From Glutamicibacter protophormiae (GTDB taxonomy: Bacteria > Actinomycetota > Actinomycetes > Actinomycetales > Micrococcaceae), in the NCBI RefSeq assembly GCF_014647495.1, contig NZ_BMPH01000001.1, positions 1 to 64,000 of the forward strand: a stretch of DNA of 64,000 bases, written 5' to 3'. The notes under the pieces are model-generated. The model was given only the letters and a program-made list of their open reading frames with translations, was not told where the DNA came from and ran no database searches. Positions 53,809 to 62,851 of the stretch are shown piece after piece; positions within the stretch are counted from its first letter, which is position 1; each line of letters begins with the position of its first letter. The position numbers and the translations under genes are program-made.

Positions 53809-55122
53809 CTACGCGGTGCGCGCGGTGGTGTCCACGGGGCAGGCGGCCGGCGCCGTGGCGCTGGCCGGTGACTCCGGTTCACGCAGTTCCAAGCCGTAGA
53901 GGGTCTCCAGCGCGGTGACATAGTCCGCGGTGCGCCCCTCGGAGGCCAGCTCGCGGGCCCGGACGGTGGGAATGTGCAGCAGTTGGCGCATCATGCGGCG
54001 CATGGCCAGTTCGACCTCGTCTGCGGCGGCGGTGCAGCCGTGCTGGGCGCGCACGCGGGCGACCTCGGCGTCGAGCACCGCCTTGGTGTGCTGGCGCAGG
54101 GCCACGATGGCGAAGTCCGCTTCGCGTTCGCGCTGGGCGGCGGAGAATTCCTTGGCTGCGCTCTTCACGATGCGGCTGGCGGCGTGCACGGCCAGGGCCT
54201 GGTCGGTCGGGGCGGCCATGCGCACCGACTCCAGCGTGATCAGCTCGACGTCGGCCATCTCGACCAGTGCGGGATCGAAGTCGTGGGTGAGCGCCATGTC
54301 GATGGCGATCAATGGGTGGTTCTTCACGCGCACGGCCTCCAGGGCTTCGCGGTCGAGGCGCTGTCCGCCGCCGGAGCAGCCGACGATGATGTCGGCTTCA
54401 CGCAGGGCCTGGGGGAGCAGCTCGTCGCTCAATGGAAAGCCGCCGCGCTTGCCGGTGAATTCGGCGGCGCGTCCGGAGCTGGAGTACACGCTGATGCGCT
54501 CGACGCCGCGTTCCTTCAGCAGCGCCATGGTAGCGCCGGCGTAGGATCCGGTGCCGAAGAGCACCACGTTCTGGTCGGCCCAGGAGGTCGCCTCGTTGGT
54601 GAGCTCCTCGGCCAGGTCCAGGGCGACCGCTACCACGGACTTGCCCTGGGTGCCCAGGTTGGTGTTGCTGCCGACGTCCTTGGCCGCCCGGGTGGCGTTC
54701 TGGAACAGCCGGGTGAGGTTGCTGGTGGTGGTTTTCTCCTGTTGCGCCTGGGCCAGCGCGCGGCGGACCTGGCCGGCGATTTCGCGTTCGCCCACGACGG
54801 CGGAGTCCAGGCCGGCGCCTACCGAGAAGAGGTGCTCGATCACCTTCTCGCCCTCCAGGATCGTCAGCTGGCGGGCCAGGAAATCGGCGCTGAGCGCGGC
54901 GGTGGCCGCTAGATGGGACACGAGGTGCTCGGTGGCGTCTTCGACGTGCTCCACGTCCGCGTAGACCTCGAAGCGGTTGCAGGTGGCCAGCACGACGGCG
55001 CCATTGATAGCTGCCGAACCGTTAACGGAGGCAGCTGCGAGCCCGCTGGCCGAGGCGCTGATTCGTGCCACGGTCTCAAGGTCGAGCTGCGAATGCGATG
55101 CGACAAGAGATAAGAAAACCAC
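53809..55122 (-). CDS. hemA: Glutamyl-tRNA reductase HemA
   Basis: 437 residues. The catalytic cysteine is in VVLATCNRFEVYA (Cys48), the NADPH part has GEREIAGQVRRAL and FGTGSYAGATMALL, and the dimer spine has long C-terminal helices (AMRRMMRQLLHIPTVRAREL). It reduces glutamyl-tRNA(Glu) to glutamate-1-semialdehyde, the first committed step of heme synthesis. GTG 55122. It diverges from hemE with a 145-base gap that must hold the promoters of both arms. Confidence 0.95.
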   Translation of the reverse strand: MVFLSLVASHSQLDLETVARISASASGLAAASVNGSAAINGAVVLATCNRFEVYADVEHVEDATEHLVSHLAATAALSADFLARQLTILEGEKVIEHLFSVGAGLDSAVVGEREIAGQVRRALAQAQQEKTTTSNLTRLFQNATRAAKDVGSNTNLGTQGKSVVAVALDLAEELTNEATSWADQNVVLFGTGSYAGATMALLKERGVERISVYSSSGRAAEFTGKRGGFPLSDELLPQALREADIIVGCSGGGQRLDREALEAVRVKNHPLIAIDMALTHDFDPALVEMADVELITLESVRMAAPTDQALAVHAASRIVKSAAKEFSAAQREREADFAIVALRQHTKAVLDAEVARVRAQHGCTAAADEVELAMRRMMRQLLHIPTVRARELASEGRTADYVTALETLYGLELREPESPASATAPAACPVDTTARTA

Positions 55123-55267
55123 AATGTTCCTAGGTTAAGCTCAACGCCCCGGATAAACAATGCAGGTGTGCCTAAGGTCAATCCCCGTCAGACGCTTAAT
55201 TTCAGCGGAGAGTGAGCATGTGTCCCTCCAAATGGGCTTTAAAGGCAAGAGTTGGCAGAATTGAATC

Positions 55268-56323
55268 ATGACTCTGTCGCAGAACCATCCGATGATCGAT
55301 GGACGTACCCAAGATTCCGCATTGATTCAGGCCCTGACCGGTCGCGAGCCGTCGCACCATCCGGTGTGGTTCATGCGCCAGGCGGGGCGCTCGCTGCCCG
55401 AGTACCTGAAGCTGCGCGAAGGCGTGAGCATGCTTGACTCGTGCCTCGACCCGGCCATGGCAAGTGAGATAACTCTCCAACCGGTACGCCGACACAAGGT
55501 GGACGCGGGCATCTTCTTCTCCGACATCGTCATCCCGCTGCGCCTGGCCGGCATCGGCGTGGACATCGTCCCGGGCGTCGGCCCGGTGCTGGACACCCCG
55601 ATCCGCACCGCCGAGCAGGTCGCGGCCCTGCCAGAGCTGACCGACGAAGCCCTGGAGCCCATCCGCCAGGCAGTGGCCCTGACCGTCGCCGAACTGGGCA
55701 GCACCCCGCTGATCGGCTTCGCCGGCGCCCCGTTCACCGTGGCAGCCTACATGGTCGAGGGCAAGCCGAGCCGCGACCACCTGGGCCCGCGCACCATGAT
55801 GCACGCCGAGCCGGAGGTCTGGGACGCGCTGATGCAGTGGGCCGCCGACGCCTCGGGCAAGTTCCTGCGCGCCCAGGTGGAGGCCGGGGCCTCCGCCGCC
55901 CAGCTGTTCGATTCCTGGGCCGGCTCGCTGTCGCTGCCGGACTACCAGAAGTTCGCCGCCCCGTACTCCGCCCGCTCGCTGGACTTCGTGCGCGACCTGG
56001 GTGTGCCGCTGATCCACTTCGGCACCGGCACCGGAGAGCTGCTCACCGCCATGCGCGACGTGAACGTGGACACCGTGGGCGTGGACTACCGCATCCCGCT
56101 GGGCACCGCGATCGAGCGCCTGGGCCAGGGCGTCTCGGTGCAGGGCAACATCGACCCGGCACTGCTTTCCGCCCCGTGGGAGGTCCTCGAAGCGCATGTG
56201 CGCGAGGTCGTCGCCAGCGGCAAGGCCGCGCGCGGGCACGTGGTGAACCTGGGGCACGGCGTTCCGCCGACCACGGATCCGACCGTGCTCACCCGAGTGG
56301 TGGAGCTCATCCACTCCCTGTAG
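55268..56323 (+). CDS. hemE: Uroporphyrinogen III decarboxylase HemE
   Basis: 351 residues. The substrate-binding HPVWFMRQAGRSLPEYLKLR, GIFFSDIVIPL, GFAGAPFTVAAYMVEGKPSR and HFGTGTGELL are the family hallmarks. It decarboxylates four acetate side chains of uroporphyrinogen III to give coproporphyrinogen III. ATG 55268. First gene of the rightward heme operon. Confidence 0.97.
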   Translation: MTLSQNHPMIDGRTQDSALIQALTGREPSHHPVWFMRQAGRSLPEYLKLREGVSMLDSCLDPAMASEITLQPVRRHKVDAGIFFSDIVIPLRLAGIGVDIVPGVGPVLDTPIRTAEQVAALPELTDEALEPIRQAVALTVAELGSTPLIGFAGAPFTVAAYMVEGKPSRDHLGPRTMMHAEPEVWDALMQWAADASGKFLRAQVEAGASAAQLFDSWAGSLSLPDYQKFAAPYSARSLDFVRDLGVPLIHFGTGTGELLTAMRDVNVDTVGVDYRIPLGTAIERLGQGVSVQGNIDPALLSAPWEVLEAHVREVVASGKAARGHVVNLGHGVPPTTDPTVLTRVVELIHSL

Positions 56324-56439
56324 CCCGGCAGGACTAAGCTAGGTTATACAGGCGTCATCGCGGTGGCGGACGCCTCGGGGGCCGACCCCGGGCGTGCGCA
56401 CCGCAGCAAACGATTCAAAGGCAGAAGGTGCATCGGTAC

Positions 56440-58026
56440 GTGAGCAAGGACCAGCGCAGCGAGAACGCGGCGGAAGCCTCGACCCGGACTCCCGCTCCCA
56501 AGGCGCGACGAGTCATCGCCTCCGACGCCGCCGCCCACGCGCTGCGCCTGCTGGAAAAGGTGCGCAGCGCCACCGATGCCCCAGCCCACAAGCGCGCCGC
56601 CAAGGATGCGCCCGACCCGGCCCCGCATGCTGTAGTGATCGGCGGCGGGGTCGCCGGCCTGGTGGCCGCGCGCGACCTGCGCCAGACCGGGCACCGCGTC
56701 ACGGTGCTGGAAGCCGCGGACAGCTTCGGCGGGTGCGTGCGCCGCGCCGAGGTCGCCGGGCTGCAGCTGGACGCGGGGGCCGAATCCTTCGCCGTGCGCG
56801 GCGAAATCGTCGGCTCCTACCTCGACGAGCTGGACCTCTCCGGCTCCATCGCCGCCACCTCCGGGGCCAGCGCCTGGCTGATCCAGGGCGATGGGGAGAA
56901 GATCCTGGCCAACCCGCTGCCCGCGACCTCGCTGATGGGCATCCCCGGCCACGTGCGCACCGACGAGGTGCGCCACATCATCGGCCGCGCCGCCACCGTG
57001 CGCGCCGCGGCGGATTTGATCACCCCGATGAGCAAGAAGTGGGCCACCGAGCCGCTGTCGCTGGCTGAGGTGGTGCGCTCGCGCATGGGCCAGGGCGTGC
57101 TCGACGAGCTGGTGGCCCCCGTGGTCAACGGCGTGTACTCCACCGACCCGGCGCAGATCGACATCGACGCGGCCGCACCGGGCCTGCGCGCCGCGCTGCA
57201 GTCCACCGGCTCGCTGGCCCGCGCCGTGACCCAGCTGCAGTCCGCCGCCCCGGCCGGATCCCGGGTGGCGGGGCTGGACGGCGGCATGTTCACCATGGTC
57301 CAGGCGCTGACCAGCCAGCTGCAGGCCTCCGGGGTGTCGCTGGTGCGCAATTCACCGGTCACCGCGGTCAGCCGCCAGCCGCAAGCCGCGCAGCCCTACA
57401 CCGTGCACACCCTGGGCCAGGAGCTGAAGGCCGACCGCGTGGTCATCGCGACCCCGGCCGAACCGGCCCTGGGCCTGCTCAACCCGCTGCTGCCGGCCGA
57501 CGCGCAGATCGCGGGCCACTCCGAGGCCAACGCCATCGCGCTGGTCACCCTCGTGGTGGACAAGCCGGAGCTGGACGAATCCCCGCGCGGATCAGGCGTG
57601 CTGGTCTCGCGCGGCGCCCCGCTGGTGGCCAAGGCGCTGACCCATGCCACCGCCAAGTGGCCGTGGCTGGCCGAGCAGGCAGGGCCGGGCACCCACGTGG
57701 TGCGGCTGTCCTTCGGCCGCATCGGGGAGCACGAACCGATCGTCGAATCCGGCGATGACGAGCGGCTCCTCCAGCAGGCGGTCAAAGACGCCTCAAAGAT
57801 TCTCGGTGTTCAATTGCAGCAGGAAGACGTGCTCGGCAGCGCGGTCTCCCGCTTCAACGACATGGTGCCGCTGCAGGGCGGCGCCGCCGCGCAGCGCCGC
57901 GCCAAGGTCCAGCAGGCCCTGGCGGAGCTGGACGGCGTGGACGTGGTGGGCGCGTGGCTGGCCGGCACCGGCCTGGCCCGCGTCATCGCCCAGGCCCGCC
58001 GCGCGGTGGCCATCAGCGCCCGCTAG
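56440..58026 (+). CDS. hemY: Coproporphyrinogen III oxidase (HemY/CgoX) with N-terminal extension
   Basis: About 528 residues. The FAD motif HAVVIGGGVAGLVAARDLRQ starts only near residue 62, after an Ala/Lys/Arg-rich extension that is not part of the family core. Then FGGCVRRAEVAGLQLDAGAE and a C-terminal GAWLAGTGLARVIAQAR follow. Because HemQ lies next to it, the product is likely coproporphyrin III and not protoporphyrin. GTG 56440 is preferred, since AGAAGG lies 11 bases upstream; GTG 56428 would overlap that site. Confidence 0.9.
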   Translation: MSKDQRSENAAEASTRTPAPKARRVIASDAAAHALRLLEKVRSATDAPAHKRAAKDAPDPAPHAVVIGGGVAGLVAARDLRQTGHRVTVLEAADSFGGCVRRAEVAGLQLDAGAESFAVRGEIVGSYLDELDLSGSIAATSGASAWLIQGDGEKILANPLPATSLMGIPGHVRTDEVRHIIGRAATVRAAADLITPMSKKWATEPLSLAEVVRSRMGQGVLDELVAPVVNGVYSTDPAQIDIDAAAPGLRAALQSTGSLARAVTQLQSAAPAGSRVAGLDGGMFTMVQALTSQLQASGVSLVRNSPVTAVSRQPQAAQPYTVHTLGQELKADRVVIATPAEPALGLLNPLLPADAQIAGHSEANAIALVTLVVDKPELDESPRGSGVLVSRGAPLVAKALTHATAKWPWLAEQAGPGTHVVRLSFGRIGEHEPIVESGDDERLLQQAVKDASKILGVQLQQEDVLGSAVSRFNDMVPLQGGAAAQRRAKVQQALAELDGVDVVGAWLAGTGLARVIAQARRAVAISAR

Positions 58027-58104
58027 GCGCCCCCGCCGACACCAACAGACCCAAGCCAGAACGGCAGATCCAACCCAGATCAGCAGATCCAAGGAGAAAC
58101 ACCA

Positions 58105-58824
58105 GTGAGCAACGCACCGGAGCATAATTCGCCAGTCATCCGCGAACGCGAAAACGCCGGCGAGAACCCGACCTTCTTCTACACCCTGTGGACCATCTTC
58201 AAGCGCTCGGACGCCGTCCAGCGCACCGACGCCGCGGCCGCCGAGTTCGAGGCGCTGATTGAACAGCTGGCCGCCGAGGGCGCCGTCGTGCGCGGCATCT
58301 ACGACGTGTCGGCGATGCGCGAGGACGCCGACATCATGATCTGGATCCACGGCCCGGCCGCTGAACTGCTGCAGGCCTCCATGCGCAAGATCCGCCGCTC
58401 CGCGCTGCTGGCCGGCACGCAGATCGTCTACTCCACCATGGGTGTGCACCGCGAGGCCGAGTTCGCCAAGGACCACTCGCCGGCCTTCGCCCGCGGCGTG
58501 GACGCCAAGGGCTGGATGACGGTCTACCCGTTCGTGCGTTCCACCGACTGGTACACCATGGATCCGGCTGAACGCGGAAAGATGCTGCGCGACCACGGCG
58601 TCCTGGGCCGCGAGTTCCCCGAGGTGCTGGCCAACACCGTGGCCGCCTTCTCCTTCAGCGACTACGAGTGGCAGATCTGCCTGGAAGCCGATGACATGAT
58701 CGACCTGGTCGACATGATGCGCCACCTGCGCTACACCGAGGCCCGCCACCACGTGCGCGAGGAAACCCCGTTCTACACCGGCCGCCGCATCAGCGCCGCC
58801 GAGGCGCTTGAGGTGCTTCTGTGA
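58105..58824 (+). CDS. hemQ: Coproheme decarboxylase HemQ
   Basis: 239 residues of the chlorite dismutase-like family: NPTFFYTLWTIFKRSD, MTVYPFVRSTDWYTM (catalytic Tyr), FSFSDYEWQICLEADDMID and HVREETPFYTGRR. It turns Fe-coproporphyrin III into heme b by two decarboxylations with hydrogen peroxide. GTG 58105 with AAGGAG upstream. The stop overlaps the start of the ferrochelatase gene. Confidence 0.95.
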   Translation: MSNAPEHNSPVIRERENAGENPTFFYTLWTIFKRSDAVQRTDAAAAEFEALIEQLAAEGAVVRGIYDVSAMREDADIMIWIHGPAAELLQASMRKIRRSALLAGTQIVYSTMGVHREAEFAKDHSPAFARGVDAKGWMTVYPFVRSTDWYTMDPAERGKMLRDHGVLGREFPEVLANTVAAFSFSDYEWQICLEADDMIDLVDMMRHLRYTEARHHVREETPFYTGRRISAAEALEVLL

Positions 58825-60026
58825 GCCAGTCCTTCGATCCGCGCACCGGCTACGACGAGAACGGGCGCATGATTCCGAAAGCCTACGATGCGATCCTGCT
58901 CGCCTCCTTCGGCGGCCCCGAGGGGCAGGATGACGTCATCCCGTTCCTGCGCAACGTCACCGGAGGCCGCGGCATCCCGGACGAGCGCCTGGAAGAGGTC
59001 GCGGTGCACTACCGCACCAACGGCGGCGTCTCGCCGATCAACGCGCAGAACCGCGCGCTGAAGGCCGCGCTGGAAGCCGAGTTCGCCGCGCGCGGCATCA
59101 GCGTGCCGATCTACTGGGGCAACCGCAACTGGCACCCGTTCGTGAACGATACGCTGAAGCAGATCGCCGCGGACGGGCACCGCACCGTGCTGCTCATGGG
59201 CACCGGCGCCTACTCGGGCTACTCGGCCTGCCGCCAGTACCGCGAGGACCTTGGCCTGGGCCTGCGCGCCACCGGCCTGGAAGGCGTGGTGGAGGTCGAC
59301 AAGCTGCGCCAGTTCTTCGACACCCCGGCCTTTGTGCAGCCATTCATCCAGGAGCTTCCCGGCTCTCTGGCCTCGGTGCGCGAGCAGCTGGCCGCCGCCG
59401 GGAAACCGGAGGGGAAGATCAAGATCGTGTTCGTCACGCACTCGATCCCCCTGAGCGATGCGAACGCCGCAGGTCCCGAAGACATCCGCAGCACGCTGGA
59501 CGAGAACCTGTACACCGCCCAGCACCGCGCCGTGGCCGAGCACATCCTGGCCAACGTGCCGCAGGCCGCCGGCCTGGAGCATTCCCTGGTCTACCAGTCC
59601 CGCTCCGGATCCCCGCACACCCCGTGGCTTGAACCGGATATCAACGACGCGCTGGAAGAGGACGCCGCAGCCGGCGTGGCGGGCGTGGTGGTGGTGCCGA
59701 TCGGCTTCATCTCCGACCACATGGAGGTGCTCTGGGACCTGGACACAGAGGCCAAGGACACCTGCGCGCGGCTGGGCCTGGCCTTCGCCCGCGTTCCCAC
59801 CCCGGGCACGCACCGCGCGTTCGTCTCCGGCCTGGTGGACCTGGTCGAGGAACGCCTGGCCGGTCCCGACGGCAAGGCCCTGCGCGAGGGCCGGGCGACC
59901 GAGACCGCGCTGGGCCCCTGGTTCGACGTCTGCCGCCCCGGCTGCTGCGTCAAGGCGGCCCTGGACGGCACCCTGCGCCCGACCATCGGCGCGGTGGATT
60001 CAGAGGTAGGAGTACCGCAGCCATGA
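58821..60026 (+). CDS. hemH: Coproporphyrin ferrochelatase (HemH/CpfC)
   Basis: 401 residues with YDAILLASFGGPEGQDDVIP, YWGNRNWHPFVNDTL, FVTHSIPLSD (catalytic His207) and SRSGSPHTPWLEPDI. Cysteines at 137 and in the C-terminal CRPGCC match the [2Fe-2S] ligand pattern known for actinobacterial ferrochelatases. It inserts Fe2+ into coproporphyrin III. GTG 58821 overlaps hemQ; its own stop overlaps hemC (ATGA). Confidence 0.95.
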   Translation: MSQSFDPRTGYDENGRMIPKAYDAILLASFGGPEGQDDVIPFLRNVTGGRGIPDERLEEVAVHYRTNGGVSPINAQNRALKAALEAEFAARGISVPIYWGNRNWHPFVNDTLKQIAADGHRTVLLMGTGAYSGYSACRQYREDLGLGLRATGLEGVVEVDKLRQFFDTPAFVQPFIQELPGSLASVREQLAAAGKPEGKIKIVFVTHSIPLSDANAAGPEDIRSTLDENLYTAQHRAVAEHILANVPQAAGLEHSLVYQSRSGSPHTPWLEPDINDALEEDAAAGVAGVVVVPIGFISDHMEVLWDLDTEAKDTCARLGLAFARVPTPGTHRAFVSGLVDLVEERLAGPDGKALREGRATETALGPWFDVCRPGCCVKAALDGTLRPTIGAVDSEVGVPQP

Positions 60027-60997
60027 GCCAGTCCTTTCGCGTAGGAACCCGCGGCAGCGCCCTGGCCACCACCCAGACCGGGTGGGCGGCCGAGCATCTG
60101 GCCCAGCTGTCCGGCCTGGCGGCGGAGACCGTGCTGGTGAAGACCGAGGGCGACGTGGTGACCGGGTCGCTGGCCAACCTGGGCGGCACCGGCGTGTTCG
60201 CCGCCGCGCTGCGCCAGCACCTGCTGGACGGCGGCTGCGACCTGGCCGTGCACTCGCTCAAGGACCTGCCCACCGTGCAGCCCGGGGGCCTGGTGCTCGC
60301 CGCCATCCCGCCGCGCGAGGACGTGCGCGACGCGCTGTGCGGCCGCGACGGGATGACCCTGGACGAGCTGCCGGAAGGCGCGAAGATCGGCACGGGTTCC
60401 CCGCGCCGTGCAGCCCAGCTGCGCGCCTACCGCCAGGACCTTGTGATCGTGGACATCCGCGGCAACGTGCCCACCCGGCTGGGCCGGGTCAAGGGCATGG
60501 GGGACACCCTGGACGACGGCAGCGTGGGACGGGCCACCCAGGGCGACTTGGATGCGGTGATCCTGGCCGCGGCCGGCATGCGCCGGCTGGGCCTGGAGAA
60601 GCACATCACCCAGTACCTGGACCCGTCGATCATGCTCCCGGCTCCCGGCCAGGGCGCGCTGGCGCTGGAGACCCGCACGGCCGGCACCGACCATGCGGAA
60701 CTCGACCAGGCGCTGGCCCGTTTCGACGACCTGCACACCCGCCTGCAGGTGGAAGCCGAACGCGCGCTGCTCAACGCCCTGGAGGCAGGCTGCGCCGCGC
60801 CGATCGGCGCGCTGGCCCGCGTCCAGGAGAACAAACTGGTGCTGGACGCCGTGGCCTGCAACCCCGACGGCTCCGAGGTCATGCGCCGCAGCGCGGCCGC
60901 CCCGCTGGCCGATGTGGCCGCGGCGCAGGCGCTGGGCCGCGAGCTGGCCAACGGCATGCTGGCCGACGGCGCGGCGGTCGTCGCCGGGCTGGCCTAG
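60023..60997 (+). CDS. hemC: Porphobilinogen deaminase HemC
   Basis: 324 residues: FRVGTRGSALATTQTGW, VHSLKDLPTVQPGGLVLAAI, VPTRLGRVKGMGDTLDD and the dipyrromethane cofactor cysteine in LEAGCAAPIG (Cys257). It links four porphobilinogen units into hydroxymethylbilane. Co-translated with hemH through a four-base overlap, and seven bases before hemD. Confidence 0.97.
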   Translation: MSQSFRVGTRGSALATTQTGWAAEHLAQLSGLAAETVLVKTEGDVVTGSLANLGGTGVFAAALRQHLLDGGCDLAVHSLKDLPTVQPGGLVLAAIPPREDVRDALCGRDGMTLDELPEGAKIGTGSPRRAAQLRAYRQDLVIVDIRGNVPTRLGRVKGMGDTLDDGSVGRATQGDLDAVILAAAGMRRLGLEKHITQYLDPSIMLPAPGQGALALETRTAGTDHAELDQALARFDDLHTRLQVEAERALLNALEAGCAAPIGALARVQENKLVLDAVACNPDGSEVMRRSAAAPLADVAAAQALGRELANGMLADGAAVVAGLA

Positions 60998-61004
60998 CAG
61001 GCCC

Positions 61005-61844
61005 ATGGCATACCAGGCACTGATCCTGCGCGATGCGGCCCGCGCCGCGGCCACCGTGCAGGAATTCGAGAAGCTAGGCATCACCTCCTGGTGCGCCCGG
61101 CTGATCGACGCCATCTGGCCGCAGGACACCGCGGCGCTGTCGTCCATGGCGGCGGCGCTGCGGGCCGGATCCTACGACTGGCTGGTGCTCACCAGCGCCA
61201 CCACCGTGGCGGTGCTGCACGAGCTGCTGGACGGCCGGCCGCTGCCGCAGTCCCTGGAGCTCGCGGTCGTCGGCGCCAAAACCGCCCAATCGGCCCGCGA
61301 GCTGCTGGGCCTGGAGACCGATTTCCAGCCCGAGGTGCAGTCCGCCGCGGGCATGGCCGCGCAGTGGGCCCCACCGACCGGGGCGCGCATCTGCTACCCG
61401 CACGGGGACCTGGCCAGCGGCACGCTGGGCGATTTCCTGGCCGGCCTGCCGGTGCAGGTGGACGAGGTCATCGCCTACCGCACCGTGGACGCCGGCACCC
61501 CGGGCCGCCCCGTGCCCGGGCCAGCTGCGCCGGAACACGTCACACGCCTTGATCCGGCGCAGATCGGTGCGAAACTGGAAGAACTGGACCTGGTGGTGTT
61601 CAGCGCCCCGAGCATCGTGCGGCGCTTCGTGCAGCTGGCCGGCGGCCGGCTGCCCGAGCGCGTTCACACGCTGGCCATCGGCCAGCCCACCGCCCGCGCG
61701 CTGGAAGCCGCGGGACTCCCGGTGCACGGCACCGCGCAGGACCCCGGGCCGGCAGGACTGGCGCAGGCCGCACGCGGCATGCTGGGCATCGGCCAGGCCG
61801 CGCAGCGCACGGCCGCACCAAGACTTTCGAAGAAGCAAGACTAG
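61005..61844 (+). CDS. hemD: Uroporphyrinogen III synthase HemD
   Basis: 279 residues with the two-lobed HemD pattern: WLVLTSATTVAVLHELL, LAVVGAKTAQSARELLG, ARICYPHGDLASGTLGDFLA, VDEVIAYRTVDAG and FSAPSIVRRFVQLAGG. It closes and flips hydroxymethylbilane to uroporphyrinogen III. ATG 61005 is seven bases after hemC; a longer in-frame reading lies within hemC and is not used. The fold is poorly conserved, but the position makes the call firm. Confidence 0.9.
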   Translation: MAYQALILRDAARAAATVQEFEKLGITSWCARLIDAIWPQDTAALSSMAAALRAGSYDWLVLTSATTVAVLHELLDGRPLPQSLELAVVGAKTAQSARELLGLETDFQPEVQSAAGMAAQWAPPTGARICYPHGDLASGTLGDFLAGLPVQVDEVIAYRTVDAGTPGRPVPGPAAPEHVTRLDPAQIGAKLEELDLVVFSAPSIVRRFVQLAGGRLPERVHTLAIGQPTARALEAAGLPVHGTAQDPGPAGLAQAARGMLGIGQAAQRTAAPRLSKKQD

Positions 61845-61862
61845 AACTGGAGATACGAAGCC

Positions 61863-62846
61863 ATGGGTTTCCCTCAGCATCGACCACGCCGCCTGCGGCA
61901 GAATCCGGCCGTCCGAGCGCTGGTGGCGCAAAACGAACTGTCCGCACGCCAGCTGATCCTGCCGGCATTCGTGCGCGAGGGCCTGGCCGAGCCCAACGAG
62001 ATCACCTCGATGCCCGGCGTCTACCAGCACACCATGGACAGCCTGAAGGCCGCCGCAGCGCAGGCGGTCACGCTGGGCCTGGGCGGCATCATGCTCTTCG
62101 GCATCCCGGCCGAACGCGATGAGAACGGCTCGGCGGGCATCGACCCGCAGGGCATCCTGAACCGCGGCATCGCCGCGGTGCGCGCCGAGGTGGGTGATGA
62201 CCTGGTGGTCATGTCCGACGTGTGCCTGGACGAGTTCACCTCGCACGGCCACTGCGGCGTGCTGGATGCCGACGGCGCCGTGGACAACGACGCCACCTTG
62301 GCGATCTACGGCCAGATGGCCGTGGCCCAGGCCCAGGCCGGGGCGCACATGCTCGGCCCGTCGGGCATGATGGACGGCCAGGTCGGCGTGATCCGCGAGG
62401 CGCTGGACGCCGAAGGCCACCTGGACACCGCAATCCTCGCCTACAGCGCCAAGTACGCCAGCGCCTTCTACGGACCGTTCCGCGAAGCCGTGGATTCCCA
62501 GCTCAAGGGCGACCGCCGCACCTACCAGATGGACGCCGCCAACCGCCGCGAAGCCATCCTGGAAGCCGAGCTGGACATCGCCGAGGGCGCCGACATGATC
62601 ATGGTCAAGCCGGCCATGAGCTACCTGGACATCGTGCGCGACGTGGCGGAGATTTCCCCGGTGCCGGTCTCCGCCTACCAGATTTCCGGCGAGTACTCGA
62701 TGATCGAGGCCGCCAGCGCCAACGGCTGGATCGACCGCAGGGCCTCGGTGCTCGAATCCCTGCTGTCCATCAAGCGGGCAGGCGCCGAACAGATCCTCAC
62801 ATACTACGCAGCCGAAGTTGCCGGCTGGCTCAAGGAAGGCAAGTAA
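61863..62846 (+). CDS. hemB: Delta-aminolevulinic acid dehydratase HemB
   Basis: 327 residues. The Schiff-base lysines are in [16 protein letters not shown] (Lys197) and [12 protein letters not shown] (Lys249). [20 protein letters not shown] has the metal-site region; its Cys/His content fits a zinc- or magnesium-type enzyme, not decided here. It condenses two aminolevulinates to porphobilinogen. Six bases separate it from hemL. Confidence 0.97.
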   Translation: MGFPQHRPRRLRQNPAVRALVAQNELSARQLILPAFVREGLAEPNEITSMPGVYQHTMDSLKAAAAQAVTLGLGGIMLFGIPAERDENGSAGIDPQGILNRGIAAVRAEVGDDLVVMSDVCLDEFTSHGHCGVLDADGAVDNDATLAIYGQMAVAQAQAGAHMLGPSGMMDGQVGVIREALDAEGHLDTAILAYSAKYASAFYGPFREAVDSQLKGDRRTYQMDAANRREAILEAELDIAEGADMIMVKPAMSYLDIVRDVAEISPVPVSAYQISGEYSMIEAASANGWIDRRASVLESLLSIKRAGAEQILTYYAAEVAGWLKEGK

Positions 62847-62851
62847 TACGC

